This document shows, piece by piece, positions 1 to 6,737 of a DNA stretch of 8,673 nt; the stretch's first letter is position 1, and each line of letters opens with the position of its first letter. Position numbers and translations under genes: made by a program. A model generated the notes under the pieces. That model ran no database searches, had not been told where the DNA came from, and saw nothing but the letters and a program-made list of their open reading frames with translations. The stretch is taken from assembly GCA_029050385.1 (NCBI GenBank), contig JAIDMV010000246.1:1-8673 (forward strand), written 5' to 3'. This DNA comes from Anaeroplasmataceae bacterium. Lineage in GTDB: Bacteria > Bacillota_I > Bacilli_A > Acholeplasmatales > Anaeroplasmataceae.

Positions 1-661
1 CTATTGTAGAAAAGCAGTTAGTAACTAAGTTATCACCTAATAATGCACAAGCTATAATGAAATATGCACATACACCAGCAACTGCACCAACAATCATCCA
101 ATCATTATCACTGCTATTCATAGCCATAGCAACAGAAATTCCAAATAGAACTGCAAAAGCACCAAGGCCTAGAACATAACCTAAGATTCTTCTAAATCTA
201 ACTTTTTTTGCATGTTCCTGTTCTTCATAACTTTTTTGTTCTCTACGAGCAACTTGAATTGCATTCCAGCAGTTTGGACAATATGGGCCTTCTTGTATTG
301 TACGTCTTCCAACTCTTCTACTTCTAGTTTTTAATTGTGATGCAGGATACTGTTTGCCACAGCTACTACATACTCCCATAGGTTCTGCTGATACAGCTGT
401 TACAGGTTCTGCTGGTATTTCTTCTGCAACTTCTTCTGAATGTGATTCTTCCTTTTCTGGTATATAATCATTATTTAAGAATTCATCTAATGATACATTA
501 AATAATGATGATAGTTGTTTTAACGTGTCAATACTAGGTTCAACATCCTCATTTTCCCAACGAGAAACTGCCTGTGCTGTCACATTCAACTTATCCGCAA
601 CATCCTTTTGCGTTAATCCTAATTTTGTTCTTTGTTCTTTAATATTATTTCCAATTCCCAT
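1..661 (-). CDS. XRE-family transcriptional regulator with zinc-ribbon-like segment and membrane anchor (3' end outside window)
   Basis: The frame is open from the ATG at 659-661 to the left edge, giving 220 residues without a stop, so the C-terminus is missing. Residues about 7-60 form an XRE/Cro-type helix-turn-helix: LGLTQKDVADKLNVTAQAVS, followed by RWENE and a PSIDTLKQLSSLF segment. Residues about 66-95 are an acidic, Ala/Pro-rich linker. Two CxxC pairs follow (Cys98/Cys101 in CSSCGK and Cys128/Cys131 in CPNC), an arrangement typical of a zinc ribbon. A basic, charged stretch (about 139-158) precedes two hydrophobic spans, about 160-181 and 188-208. A GAGAGG ribosome binding site (670-675) lies eight bases upstream of the ATG. 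I infer a membrane-bound DNA-binding regulator; its signal and targets are unknown. Three palindromic 13-mers upstream suggest autoregulation. The HTH assignment is firm; zinc binding and membrane insertion are predictions. Confidence 0.85.
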   Translation of the reverse strand, partial: MGIGNNIKEQRTKLGLTQKDVADKLNVTAQAVSRWENEDVEPSIDTLKQLSSLFNVSLDEFLNNDYIPEKEESHSEEVAEEIPAEPVTAVSAEPMGVCSSCGKQYPASQLKTRSRRVGRRTIQEGPYCPNCWNAIQVARREQKSYEEQEHAKKVRFRRILGYVLGLGAFAVLFGISVAMAMNSSDNDWMIVGAVAGVCAYFIIACALLGDNLVTNCFSTI

Positions 662-686
662 GTCTAATACCTCTCATCACAAATAG

Positions 687-717
687 TTTATAATCATTCA
701 TTATAATTGTAAAACAA
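687..717 (-). promoter_or_regulatory. Probable promoter of the XRE regulator gene
   Basis: On the minus strand two -10-like hexamers precede the gene: TATAAA at 687-692 and TATAAT at 700-705. For TATAAA, the -35 candidates are TTTACA at 708-713 (15-base spacer) or TTGTTT at 712-717 (19-base spacer); neither spacing is ideal. TATAAT has no good -35 partner at 17 bases. The 140-base AT-rich gap makes a promoter likely, but the exact start cannot be fixed by eye. Confidence 0.35.
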
Positions 718-719
718 TT
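705..719. promoter_or_regulatory. Perfect 6-3-6 palindrome overlapping the XRE promoter region
   Basis: AATTGT, AAA, ACAATT at 705-719 is a perfect inverted repeat. It abuts the TATAAT-like hexamer at 700-705 and overlaps the first AAACAWTTTGTTK copy at 712-724. It could be a further half of the operator region for the regulator; in such AT-rich sequence chance is also possible. Confidence 0.3.
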
Positions 720-768
720 TGTTGTTGTTTTCACTAAACATTTTGTTTATTTTGTAAACATTTTGTTG
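712..768. repeat. Three copies of a 13-base palindromic motif, candidate operator cluster
   Basis: Three near-identical inverted repeats lie on the + strand: AAACAATTTGTTG (712-724), AAACATTTTGTTT (736-748) and AAACATTTTGTTG (756-768). Each has AAACA and TGTTK arms around three bases; the middle copy is a perfect 5-3-5 palindrome. Spacing between copy starts is 24 and 20 bases, close to two helical turns. Copies two and three also form a 13-base exact direct repeat, TAAACATTTTGTT, at 735-747 and 755-767. They lie at and upstream of the probable promoter of the adjacent XRE gene, where operators for self-control would be expected. Function is inferred. Confidence 0.55.
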
Positions 769-797
769 AAAATAGTTAAAAATAACACTTTTTTCAA
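766..797 (-). terminator. Weak hairpin after pheT, possible but poor terminator
   Basis: Just beyond the pheT stop, TTGAAAA and TTTTCAA arms (766-772 and 791-797) enclose an inner GTTA/TAAC inverted repeat (775-778 and 783-786). The stem is almost entirely A/T and is not followed by a run of U on the minus strand, so it is a poor intrinsic terminator. I see no better one between pheT and the next gene, so some read-through into the XRE gene is possible. Confidence 0.2.
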
Positions 798-802
798 GGC
801 TT

Positions 803-3175
803 TTAACGCAATTTAGCTTTGTATACATAGTCCAAACGATTCAAAATAGATTTAACAAGCTTATCTACATCTTCTGTTTCTAAAGTCTTTGTAGGATCTT
901 CAAATACAAGTTTAAATGCTAAAGATTTCTCATCAGCACCAACATTTTCTCCTGTATAAACATCAAATAATTCTACACAAGTTAATGTCTTTTTTCCTGT
1001 TTGTTTAATCAGTTTTGCAATGTCTTCTGCTGGAATATTATTTTTACATACAATCGCAAGGTCACGAACAATTGTAGGGAATTTATTTAAAGGCTGATAA
1101 TGGAATGGCTTCACTTCCTTAATAATTTCCTCTAAACAAATTTCTAAAGCTACTGTGGTTCCCACTCCCATATCCTTACTGAATTTCGGATGAAGCTGAC
1201 CTAATACACCAATCATCTTGTCCTGATAAACAATTGCAGCACATCTTCCTGGATGGAATGAGGCTACTCCCTGATAAGGGGTAAAGGAAACCTCTATATT
1301 CAACTTTTGGAATAAGGATTCTAAAATACCTTTTAATAAATAGAAACTAGCCTCTTGTTTTACTCCCTTCCACAAGTGAGAGGAATATAAACCTGATAAT
1401 GCAATAGCAAGTTTTGTTTCTTCCTTATCTTTTGAGTATGTCTTACCAATTTCGAAGAAAGCAAGGTCTTCATTCTTACGTGCTTTATTGTAGCAGATTG
1501 CATCAATCACACCATTTAGCAAGCTTTGACGCATAACAGCACGATCTTCCGTCATCGGCATCAAAACACTGATTGGTTCTAATTCACAAGTTGTATAAAG
1601 GTTCAAATCCTTCTTCGCAATTAAAGAGTAAGATACTACTTCATTAAGTCCCATATTGGCTAGGATTTGGCGAATCAAACGAACTCGCTTTTGTGTATAA
1701 GTTAAGCCACCCTTATCTCTAGTTGCAGCTAGGGTAGTAGGAATATTTTCATATCCATAAATTCTTGCGACATCTTCTGCAATATCCTGAACAGATGGTT
1801 CTAAATCCATTCTGCGAGATGGAAGAGTTATCGTATATTCTAAATTGTTTTTTGTATAGGAATATTGTAAACGATTGAAGATATCCTCTACTTCTTCATT
1901 CGATAAATTCGTTCCTAAAATAGAATTTATCTTATGTGCTGTAACAGCGACAGCTTGAGGCTCAAGAACAACTTTAATATCACTTGCAACACCATCATAG
2001 ATTTCAGCACCACATAATTCTTCCATTAGCTGTGCTGCATAATCTAGAGCGCGTTCTACACGATCATAATCAATCTTACGTTCAAAACGAATAGAGGATT
2101 CACTCTTTAATCCTAGTTTACTAGAAGTTCTTCTAATACATAGTGGATCAAAATATGCAGCCTCTAATATGATATTCTTTGTAGTCTCTTCTACCTCAGT
2201 TGTAAGACCTCCCATAACTCCCGCAACGCAAACTGCTTCATTTCCATTCGTAATCACAATGTCCTCATGATTTAAGGTACGCTCAATGTCATCTAATGTC
2301 TTAAGCTTTTCTCCATCATGAGCCATACGCACAACGATTTTATTTCCTAAACGATCTCCATCAAATGCATGTAGAGGCTGTCCCATTTCCATCAACACAA
2401 AATTGGTAATATCGACTACATTATTAATTGGACGAATTCCACTTGCAATTAATCTTGCTTTCATCCATTGTGGTGAAGGTGCAATCTTTACATTGGTTAA
2501 ATATCTAGCATGATATTTATAACAGTTTTCTGTTTCAACAGTTACAGAAACAGGATTCTTTTTAGAGCTTACCTCAAAAGTAGGTTCAGTAGGTAAAACC
2601 TCTTGATTTAAAGCTGCACCTATATCATAAGCTGCACCCTCTATAGATAATAAATCAGAACGATTAGATGTTACATCTAAATCAATGATGGTATCATCCA
2701 AGCCTAGATAAGCTAAAGGATCTTCTCCTACTTGTGCTTCGTCATCTAAAAGGTAAATACCATTTTTAAATTCTTCATCCACATATTTTTCTTCAATACC
2801 TAATTCTTGTAAAGAACAAAGCATACCAAAGGATTCTACACCGCGAATCTTTGAAGGCTTAATTTTAAAATCGCCAGGAAGTACGGCCCCAGGTAAAGCT
2901 ACAATTACCTTAACACCAGCTTTTACATTAGGCGCTCCACAGACAATCTGAGAAACCTCACCAGGCTTTACTTCCACCTGACAAACATGAAGGTGGTCAC
3001 TATCTGGATGCATTACACATTCTAACACCTTACCAATAGATAATAAAGACGCATTAACTAGTTTTTTCATCGTTTCAATTTCACAAACATGAAAACTAAT
3101 TTGCTTATATAATTCTTCATCAGAAATATGATCTAAATCTAAATAATCCTTTAACCAATTTTTAGAAATCTTCAT
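803..3175 (-). CDS. pheT: Phenylalanyl-tRNA synthetase beta subunit
   Basis: This is the large subunit of the cytoplasmic alpha2-beta2 phenylalanyl-tRNA synthetase, which binds and positions tRNA-Phe and edits mischarged Tyr-tRNA-Phe. At 790 residues it has full family length. Visible parts in order: the N-terminal B1 segment; an EMAP/OB-type tRNA-binding domain (about 40-150, with HPDSDHLHVCQVEV at 56-69 and IVCGAPNVKAG at 77-87); the B3/B4 editing domain (about 210-390, with GIRPINNVVDITNFV at 246-260, GQPLHAFDGD at 265-274 and VAGVMGG at 317-323); B5 (about 405-480); a catalytic-like class II fold (about 490-680); and the C-terminal ferredoxin-like anticodon-binding domain (about 697-790, FPTIVRDLAIV). 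The ATG follows a strong AAGGAGG (3185-3191) lying inside the end of pheS, one base after the pheS stop. Expression should follow the pheS T-box leader. Confidence 0.98.
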   Translation of the reverse strand: MKISKNWLKDYLDLDHISDEELYKQISFHVCEIETMKKLVNASLLSIGKVLECVMHPDSDHLHVCQVEVKPGEVSQIVCGAPNVKAGVKVIVALPGAVLPGDFKIKPSKIRGVESFGMLCSLQELGIEEKYVDEEFKNGIYLLDDEAQVGEDPLAYLGLDDTIIDLDVTSNRSDLLSIEGAAYDIGAALNQEVLPTEPTFEVSSKKNPVSVTVETENCYKYHARYLTNVKIAPSPQWMKARLIASGIRPINNVVDITNFVLMEMGQPLHAFDGDRLGNKIVVRMAHDGEKLKTLDDIERTLNHEDIVITNGNEAVCVAGVMGGLTTEVEETTKNIILEAAYFDPLCIRRTSSKLGLKSESSIRFERKIDYDRVERALDYAAQLMEELCGAEIYDGVASDIKVVLEPQAVAVTAHKINSILGTNLSNEEVEDIFNRLQYSYTKNNLEYTITLPSRRMDLEPSVQDIAEDVARIYGYENIPTTLAATRDKGGLTYTQKRVRLIRQILANMGLNEVVSYSLIAKKDLNLYTTCELEPISVLMPMTEDRAVMRQSLLNGVIDAICYNKARKNEDLAFFEIGKTYSKDKEETKLAIALSGLYSSHLWKGVKQEASFYLLKGILESLFQKLNIEVSFTPYQGVASFHPGRCAAIVYQDKMIGVLGQLHPKFSKDMGVGTTVALEICLEEIIKEVKPFHYQPLNKFPTIVRDLAIVCKNNIPAEDIAKLIKQTGKKTLTCVELFDVYTGENVGADEKSLAFKLVFEDPTKTLETEDVDKLVKSILNRLDYVYKAKLR

Positions 3176-3176
3176 C

Positions 3177-4217
3177 TTACTTAACCTCCTTAAACTGATT
3201 TAAGAAACGAATATCATTCGTATAAAAATTACGGATATCATCAATACGATACTTAAGCATTGTAATACGCTCAACACCAATACCGAATGCAAAGCCTTGA
3301 ATCTCTTCAGGATTATAGCCGCACATTCTTAATACATTGTTGTTAACCATACCAGCACCCAATACCTCAATCCAACCTGAACCCTTGCAGACAGAACAAC
3401 CTTTTCCACCGCAAAGTCCACAAGAAACATCTACCTCTACAGATGGTTCAGTAAATGGGAAAAAGGATGGACGAAGACGAATCTCACGTTCTTCACCAAA
3501 CATCTTTCGTGCCATTTCAAGTAAGGCACCCTTTAAATCAGCCAAAGTAATATCCTTACCCAACACAAGTCCTTCAAATTGCATAAACTGATGAGAATGC
3601 GTTGCATCGTCTGCATCTCTACGATATACCTTACCTGGACAAACAATCTTAATTGGCTTACCTTTTTCAGCTAGCATTGTTCTTACCTGAACAGGTGAAG
3701 TCTGACTTCTAAGTAATATTTCAGGATTGATATAGAAGGTATCCTGCATATCTCTTGCTGGATGTCCCTTTGGAAGATTCAACTTTTCAAAACAATACTC
3801 ATCTGTTTCAATCTCTGGTCCCTCTGCTATAGAATACCCCATACTGATGTATAAATCCTCTAAATCCATAATCGTTTGATTTAAGGGATGAATTCCACCT
3901 GTTGGTAAATGTACGCCTGGTAAAGTCACATCGATGGATTCACTTTTAAGCTTCTTTTCAATTACAGCATTTTCTATAGCCTGTCTTTTTTGTTCAAAGC
4001 GTTCCTCTAAAATCTGTTTAATCTTATTAGAACGCATACCAATTTCTTTTCTAGCCTCGATTGTCAAATCACGCATATTTGCCATCACTTGAGCAAGTGG
4101 CCCTTTCTTTCCAAGATAGTTGGCTTTCTTTTGTTGTAAAGCATTTAAATCATTAATGTCGTTTAATTCTGCATCTAATGAATCAACAACTTTATCTAAC
4201 TGTTCTAATTCCTTCAT
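3177..4217 (-). CDS. pheS: Phenylalanyl-tRNA synthetase alpha subunit
   Basis: This is the catalytic subunit that activates phenylalanine with ATP and transfers it to tRNA-Phe, working with PheT in the cytoplasm. At 346 residues it has normal length. Residues 1-90 are the charged N-terminal coiled-coil tRNA-binding arm. The class II core follows: motif 1 region (GGIHPLNQTIMDLEDLYISM, 107-126), motif 2 (GKVYRRDADDATHSHQFMQF, 195-214) and motif 3 (GFAFGIGVERITML, 308-321). Ala310 corresponds to the alanine lining the amino-acid pocket in other PheS proteins. Four cysteines (266, 269, 274, 277; CGLCGGKGCSVC) match the cluster seen in Bacillota PheS and absent from the E. coli protein. The usual MVHPNVL reads MVNNNVL (290-296). 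AGGAGG at 4226-4231 sits eight bases before the ATG. The gene heads a two-gene operon behind a Phe T-box. Confidence 0.98.
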   Translation of the reverse strand: MKELEQLDKVVDSLDAELNDINDLNALQQKKANYLGKKGPLAQVMANMRDLTIEARKEIGMRSNKIKQILEERFEQKRQAIENAVIEKKLKSESIDVTLPGVHLPTGGIHPLNQTIMDLEDLYISMGYSIAEGPEIETDEYCFEKLNLPKGHPARDMQDTFYINPEILLRSQTSPVQVRTMLAEKGKPIKIVCPGKVYRRDADDATHSHQFMQFEGLVLGKDITLADLKGALLEMARKMFGEEREIRLRPSFFPFTEPSVEVDVSCGLCGGKGCSVCKGSGWIEVLGAGMVNNNVLRMCGYNPEEIQGFAFGIGVERITMLKYRIDDIRNFYTNDIRFLNQFKEVK

Positions 4218-4231
4218 TTTTTATTCCTCCT

Positions 4232-4273
4232 AATAAATAAAAAGTCCTTAAAAGATTTTACTCTTCTAAGGAC
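4232..4273 (-). terminator. Intrinsic terminator of the pheST T-box leader
   Basis: On the minus strand a 12-pair stem (4262-4273 with 4244-4255, one G-U pair) closes a six-base loop (4256-4261) and is followed by TTTTTATTTATT (4232-4243). The 5' arm, GTCCTTA, is shared with the antiterminator, so tRNA binding upstream should prevent this hairpin. It ends about ten bases before the pheS ribosome binding site region. It would also stop read-through from the upstream operon. Confidence 0.93.
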
Positions 4274-4469
4274 GAAATTTTTCCGTGGTACCACCCTAGT
4301 TCTATATTTCTATAGCACTCATTTTTGGTTAACGCCCAACATACGGATGGTATTAACATCACTCCAAAGGTGAATTCACAAAGCTATTTATCTGAGGCTC
4401 TCACCTAACCCTCTTCTCTTATCATAACATCACTTTGTTACTAGTCCTTTATCTTCGTATTTCATATAC
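4232..4469 (-). promoter_or_regulatory. T-box riboswitch leader, tRNA-Phe responsive (UUC specifier)
   Basis: The leader reads uncharged tRNA-Phe and controls pheST by antitermination. Stem I is recognisable: AAAGG (4446-4450) pairs with CCTTT (4366-4370), and ACAAAG (4433-4438) pairs with CTTTGT (4378-4383). These enclose the specifier loop, which has AGTA (4439-4442) on one side and GAATTCA (4371-4377) on the other. The specifier is UUC (4372-4374, minus strand), a Phe codon, followed by the usual A. An AGAGAAG GA-type motif and a GAGG/CCTC-closed loop with GGTGAGAGCC form the distal end. The T-box sequence AGGGTGGTACCACGG lies at 4283-4297. Its UGGU bulge can pair with the ACCA end of tRNA-Phe, and its TAGGG can pair with CCTTA of the terminator's 5' arm, making the two structures exclusive. 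Confidence 0.95.
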
Positions 4470-4475
4470 GCTTTA

Positions 4476-4504
4476 ATTCTATCAAAAATGAATTCATTTT
4501 TCAA
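4476..4504 (-). promoter_or_regulatory. Sigma-A-type promoter of the pheST operon
   Basis: On the minus strand, -35 TTGAAA (4499-4504) and -10 TAGAAT (4476-4481) are separated by exactly 17 bases. Transcription would start near 4469, just before T-box Stem I. The -35 begins three bases after the stop codon of the upstream membrane-protein gene, so the pheST operon has its own promoter. The spacer contains most of an 18-base perfect palindrome (4484-4501). Confidence 0.8.
4484..4501. repeat. 18-base perfect palindrome in the pheST promoter spacer
   Basis: AAAAATGAATTCATTTTT is an exact palindrome centred between 4492 and 4493. It lies between the -10 and -35 hexamers and overlaps three bases of the -35. 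As RNA it could form a weak A/U hairpin with a U5 3' arm at the end of the upstream operon. As DNA it could be a regulator site. Neither role is shown by the sequence. Confidence 0.45.
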
Positions 4505-4506
4505 TC

Positions 4507-5448
4507 TTATTTTAATTTTTCTTGTTTTTTGTGTAATGTCTTTTTCATTTGGAAGTAGGAGAAAAATACACCAATAGCCCCAAATACTACAGCTAAAATC
4601 ATATCCGTGATAAAACCACTTTTAATTTCATCATCTAACTCTATAAGTTCAAATAAAACAGTGAGTGGATTTCCCTCTAATCCATTTTCGGCCATGACTG
4701 ATTTAACAATTAGAATGTAGACAAGAAGCATAGATATCACTACATAACATAAAGTCACTATAGCTGCTATAACAAACTTCATATTTGTAGCTTTACCTTT
4801 CATCTTATCATAACCCAATCCAGCTAAAATTGCGATTAAGAAAGCAATCCATCCAGACATAACACCAGCTAAAGCACCAAGAACAACCCAAACAATTGCG
4901 CCTAATGCACCACCAACAATGGCACCTAAAGTTCCTTTTAAATAATTGTTAGGAGCATTCTGGAAGTCTTGTTCTGCTTTCTCGATTTGAGCATTTAATA
5001 ATTCTACGCTTCCTTCATTTAAAAATACAATAAAATCATTATAATATAGTTTTCTCTTAGTCGCTTCGTCAAGTACTTCACCTGTAATTGGACAATATTC
5101 TTTGTTCTTTGTATTCTGAGAGTTTAAATAATTTGTTATGCGCTGGATGGTATCCATTAATGTATCAAAATGATTCATAACCGCAATGCATACACCCAAT
5201 TCTGTAACTTCATATCTTATTAAGTGCATAGTTCTTTTGTTTTCTTTTATAAAAGCTTGAATACTTGGTAGTTGTTCAGCTTCTAAATGACTAAACACTT
5301 GAATTATAGTAGACATACCGCCATACAATGCATTTTGTGTTCTTTCTTGACTAATAGATACCTGATATTCGTTAACATATGAATATGCACTTTCAGATTC
5401 TATTGTAAAATTATTTTCTGTTAAAAATGTAATTAGTTTTTTATTCAT
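4507..5448 (-). CDS. Uncharacterised multi-spanning membrane protein, 313 residues
   Basis: I do not recognise a family. The N-terminal 165 residues look soluble and include a lone Cys in YCPITGEVLD (118-127), reminiscent of the start of a zinc-ribbon-like segment but without a second CxxC. Four hydrophobic spans follow, at about 173-192, 194-213, 224-248 and 279-299. The first two are rich in small residues in a glycine-zipper-like pattern (GAIVGGALGAIVWVVLGALA, 175-194). The tail (301-313) is short and strongly basic, which suggests it stays in the cytoplasm. The ATG at 5446-5448 overlaps the TGA of the preceding gene (ATGA), behind a weak AGGGA. This implies translation coupled to the 136-residue protein and perhaps a joint membrane complex. 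It is the last gene of the run that starts with the pullulanase. Function unknown. Confidence 0.85.
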   Translation of the reverse strand: MNKKLITFLTENNFTIESESAYSYVNEYQVSISQERTQNALYGGMSTIIQVFSHLEAEQLPSIQAFIKENKRTMHLIRYEVTELGVCIAVMNHFDTLMDTIQRITNYLNSQNTKNKEYCPITGEVLDEATKRKLYYNDFIVFLNEGSVELLNAQIEKAEQDFQNAPNNYLKGTLGAIVGGALGAIVWVVLGALAGVMSGWIAFLIAILAGLGYDKMKGKATNMKFVIAAIVTLCYVVISMLLVYILIVKSVMAENGLEGNPLTVLFELIELDDEIKSGFITDMILAVVFGAIGVFFSYFQMKKTLHKKQEKLK

Positions 5449-5855
5449 TCTTCATCCCTATCCTTTACTTTTTTATATTTTCTTTTTTTATAAAATGTTA
5501 TACTATAACCATAAGTTAAAACAAAGATAACTATTGCAGGCATATAAATCCAACCCGTATTGTATAGCCATTTCCAGCCTGTAAAACTGAACAGCTTTCG
5601 ATAAAGCTGAGCAATGGAATCTAATCCAAAGAAAATTCCTTGGAATACTTTTTGTGCATCTGGAGCACCTTTAAATATAAAGCAGATAAAATCTCCAATC
5701 CCATTAAATATCATAGGCACCGTGATAATACTAAACACACCTTGAAGTAATCCATATTTTTTATAATGGTAACAACAAACTAAAAATGGAAACACCGTAA
5801 CTACAATAGCTAATAAGACAACATAAATCTCATTAGATAACAGCTTTTCTATCAT
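5445..5855 (-). CDS. Uncharacterised small membrane protein, 136 residues
   Basis: I do not recognise a family. Three hydrophobic spans are visible at about 10-29, 37-61 and 101-122, with aromatic residues concentrated before the last one (GWKWLYNTGWIYMP, 93-106). The C-terminus (123-136) is strongly charged (KKRKYKKVKDRDEE). The positive residues suggest it faces the cytoplasm. There is no obvious cleavable signal peptide or catalytic motif. The ATG follows AAGGAG at 5862-5867 by six bases, inside the end of yhaM, with three bases between the yhaM stop and this start. Its own stop overlaps the next gene's start by four bases. It is therefore expressed with yhaM and with the 313-residue membrane protein, which is its most likely partner. 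Confidence 0.83.
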   Translation of the reverse strand: MIEKLLSNEIYVVLLAIVVTVFPFLVCCYHYKKYGLLQGVFSIITVPMIFNGIGDFICFIFKGAPDAQKVFQGIFFGLDSIAQLYRKLFSFTGWKWLYNTGWIYMPAIVIFVLTYGYSITFYKKRKYKKVKDRDEE

Positions 5856-5858
5856 AGA

Positions 5859-6737
5859 TTACTCCTTATAAATTTTCACTTTATCTAATACACCAATTGT
5901 ATCAGTAAAATGGTTTACTTCTGTTTTATTTAATTCTTCACCTAAAACTCTGAATTTAGAATCAATTGTATCTATATACCATAATGCTACTGCCTCTGGC
6001 GTCATCGGACGTTTTGCTGCACCAAATTGGGGTTGTCCATGATGAGATATCAACATATGCTCTAGACTTCTCACCTCAGATGTATTTCCATAGCCTAAGC
6101 GATCTGCCATCTTACTTATCTCTAAAGCTCCCATCACTAAATGTCCTAAAAGTTGTCCATCCACAGTATATTCTGTAGCCTCTACTCCTGTAAGCTCACT
6201 GGTTTTTCCTAAATCATGTAAAATGATACCTGCATATAAATAATCTTTTTTAAGATATGGATAATTCTGTATGAATGTTTCTGCAAGTTTTAGCATTCCT
6301 ATAGTATGATAAGCCAAACCACCAACATAGGTGTGATGCATTCTAGAAGCGGCAGGATAAATAAAAAATTTCTTTTCATTTGATTCTAATAGGCTTTTCG
6401 TAATATCTAATACGATTTTATTCTCAATTTGAGCTATTGCATCATAAATGACTTTTTTAGAATCTTCTAAGCTATATGGGGAACTAGGATAAAACATTCT
6501 AAGAAATCTATCATTTTCCTCTATACTTAAATTTTGAACTGCCTCATATTTTTCAACTACATAACTTATACGCTCTTTTAAATTTTTCTCAACCTCAAAG
6601 ATATAAACATGTCCAATTTGAAAGGTAAGCTCTAAGGAAGCCTTAATGTTCCATGGAGCATTTTCCTGATCTACAATAGAAAGATTTGCCATTCCATCTG
6701 AAGTATTTATCGCAACAACTTTGCCAATAATCTGCAT
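5859..6737 (-). CDS. yhaM: YhaM-family HD-domain 3'-5' exoribonuclease
   Basis: The protein resembles Bacillota YhaM, a metal-dependent 3'-5' exoribonuclease with an N-terminal OB-like domain and a C-terminal HD domain. At 292 residues it is slightly shorter than the usual 310 or so. Residues 1-65 are compatible with the OB-like fold (MQIIGKVVAINTSDGMANLS). The HD domain carries the expected metal ligands: MHH (133-135), GGLAYHT (139-145), LHDLGK (173-178) with the His174-Asp175 pair, EYTVDGQLLGHL (189-200), the HMLISHHGQPQFG segment (227-239) with His232-His233, and an aspartate near 256 (YIDTIDS). The ATG overlaps the pullulanase TAA by one base (TAATG), with AAGGAGGTG at 6743-6751. Role in RNA turnover is inferred from the family; a generic HD phosphohydrolase is the alternative. 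Confidence 0.9.
   Translation of the reverse strand: MQIIGKVVAINTSDGMANLSIVDQENAPWNIKASLELTFQIGHVYIFEVEKNLKERISYVVEKYEAVQNLSIEENDRFLRMFYPSSPYSLEDSKKVIYDAIAQIENKIVLDITKSLLESNEKKFFIYPAASRMHHTYVGGLAYHTIGMLKLAETFIQNYPYLKKDYLYAGIILHDLGKTSELTGVEATEYTVDGQLLGHLVMGALEISKMADRLGYGNTSEVRSLEHMLISHHGQPQFGAAKRPMTPEAVALWYIDTIDSKFRVLGEELNKTEVNHFTDTIGVLDKVKIYKE

Noticed and set aside
735..767. CRISPR-like repeat in the 662-802 gap
   Set aside because: The repeat units are only 13 bases and lie 20-24 bases apart, with no constant-length unique spacers and no cas genes. An operator cluster fits better.
3337..3591. Plus-strand open frame of 84 codons
   Set aside because: It lies wholly inside pheS on the opposite strand, in the region coding for the cysteine cluster and adjacent catalytic core. 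Its composition is low-complexity Pro/Ser/Gln-rich, as expected of an antisense shadow.
4283..4297. CCGTGGTACCACCC inverted repeat as a DNA regulator site
   Set aside because: It is the complement of the conserved T-box antiterminator sequence, with its UGGU bulge, so the symmetry is explained by RNA function.
4371..4380. GAATTC palindrome in the leader, possible operator
   Set aside because: It is the specifier loop of the T-box (GAA-UUC-A); its sequence is explained by the Phe codon and the loop's conserved flanks.
5966..6178. Plus-strand open frame of 70 codons
   Set aside because: It lies wholly inside yhaM, antisense to the conserved HD-domain region, with no recognisable domain. A shadow frame.
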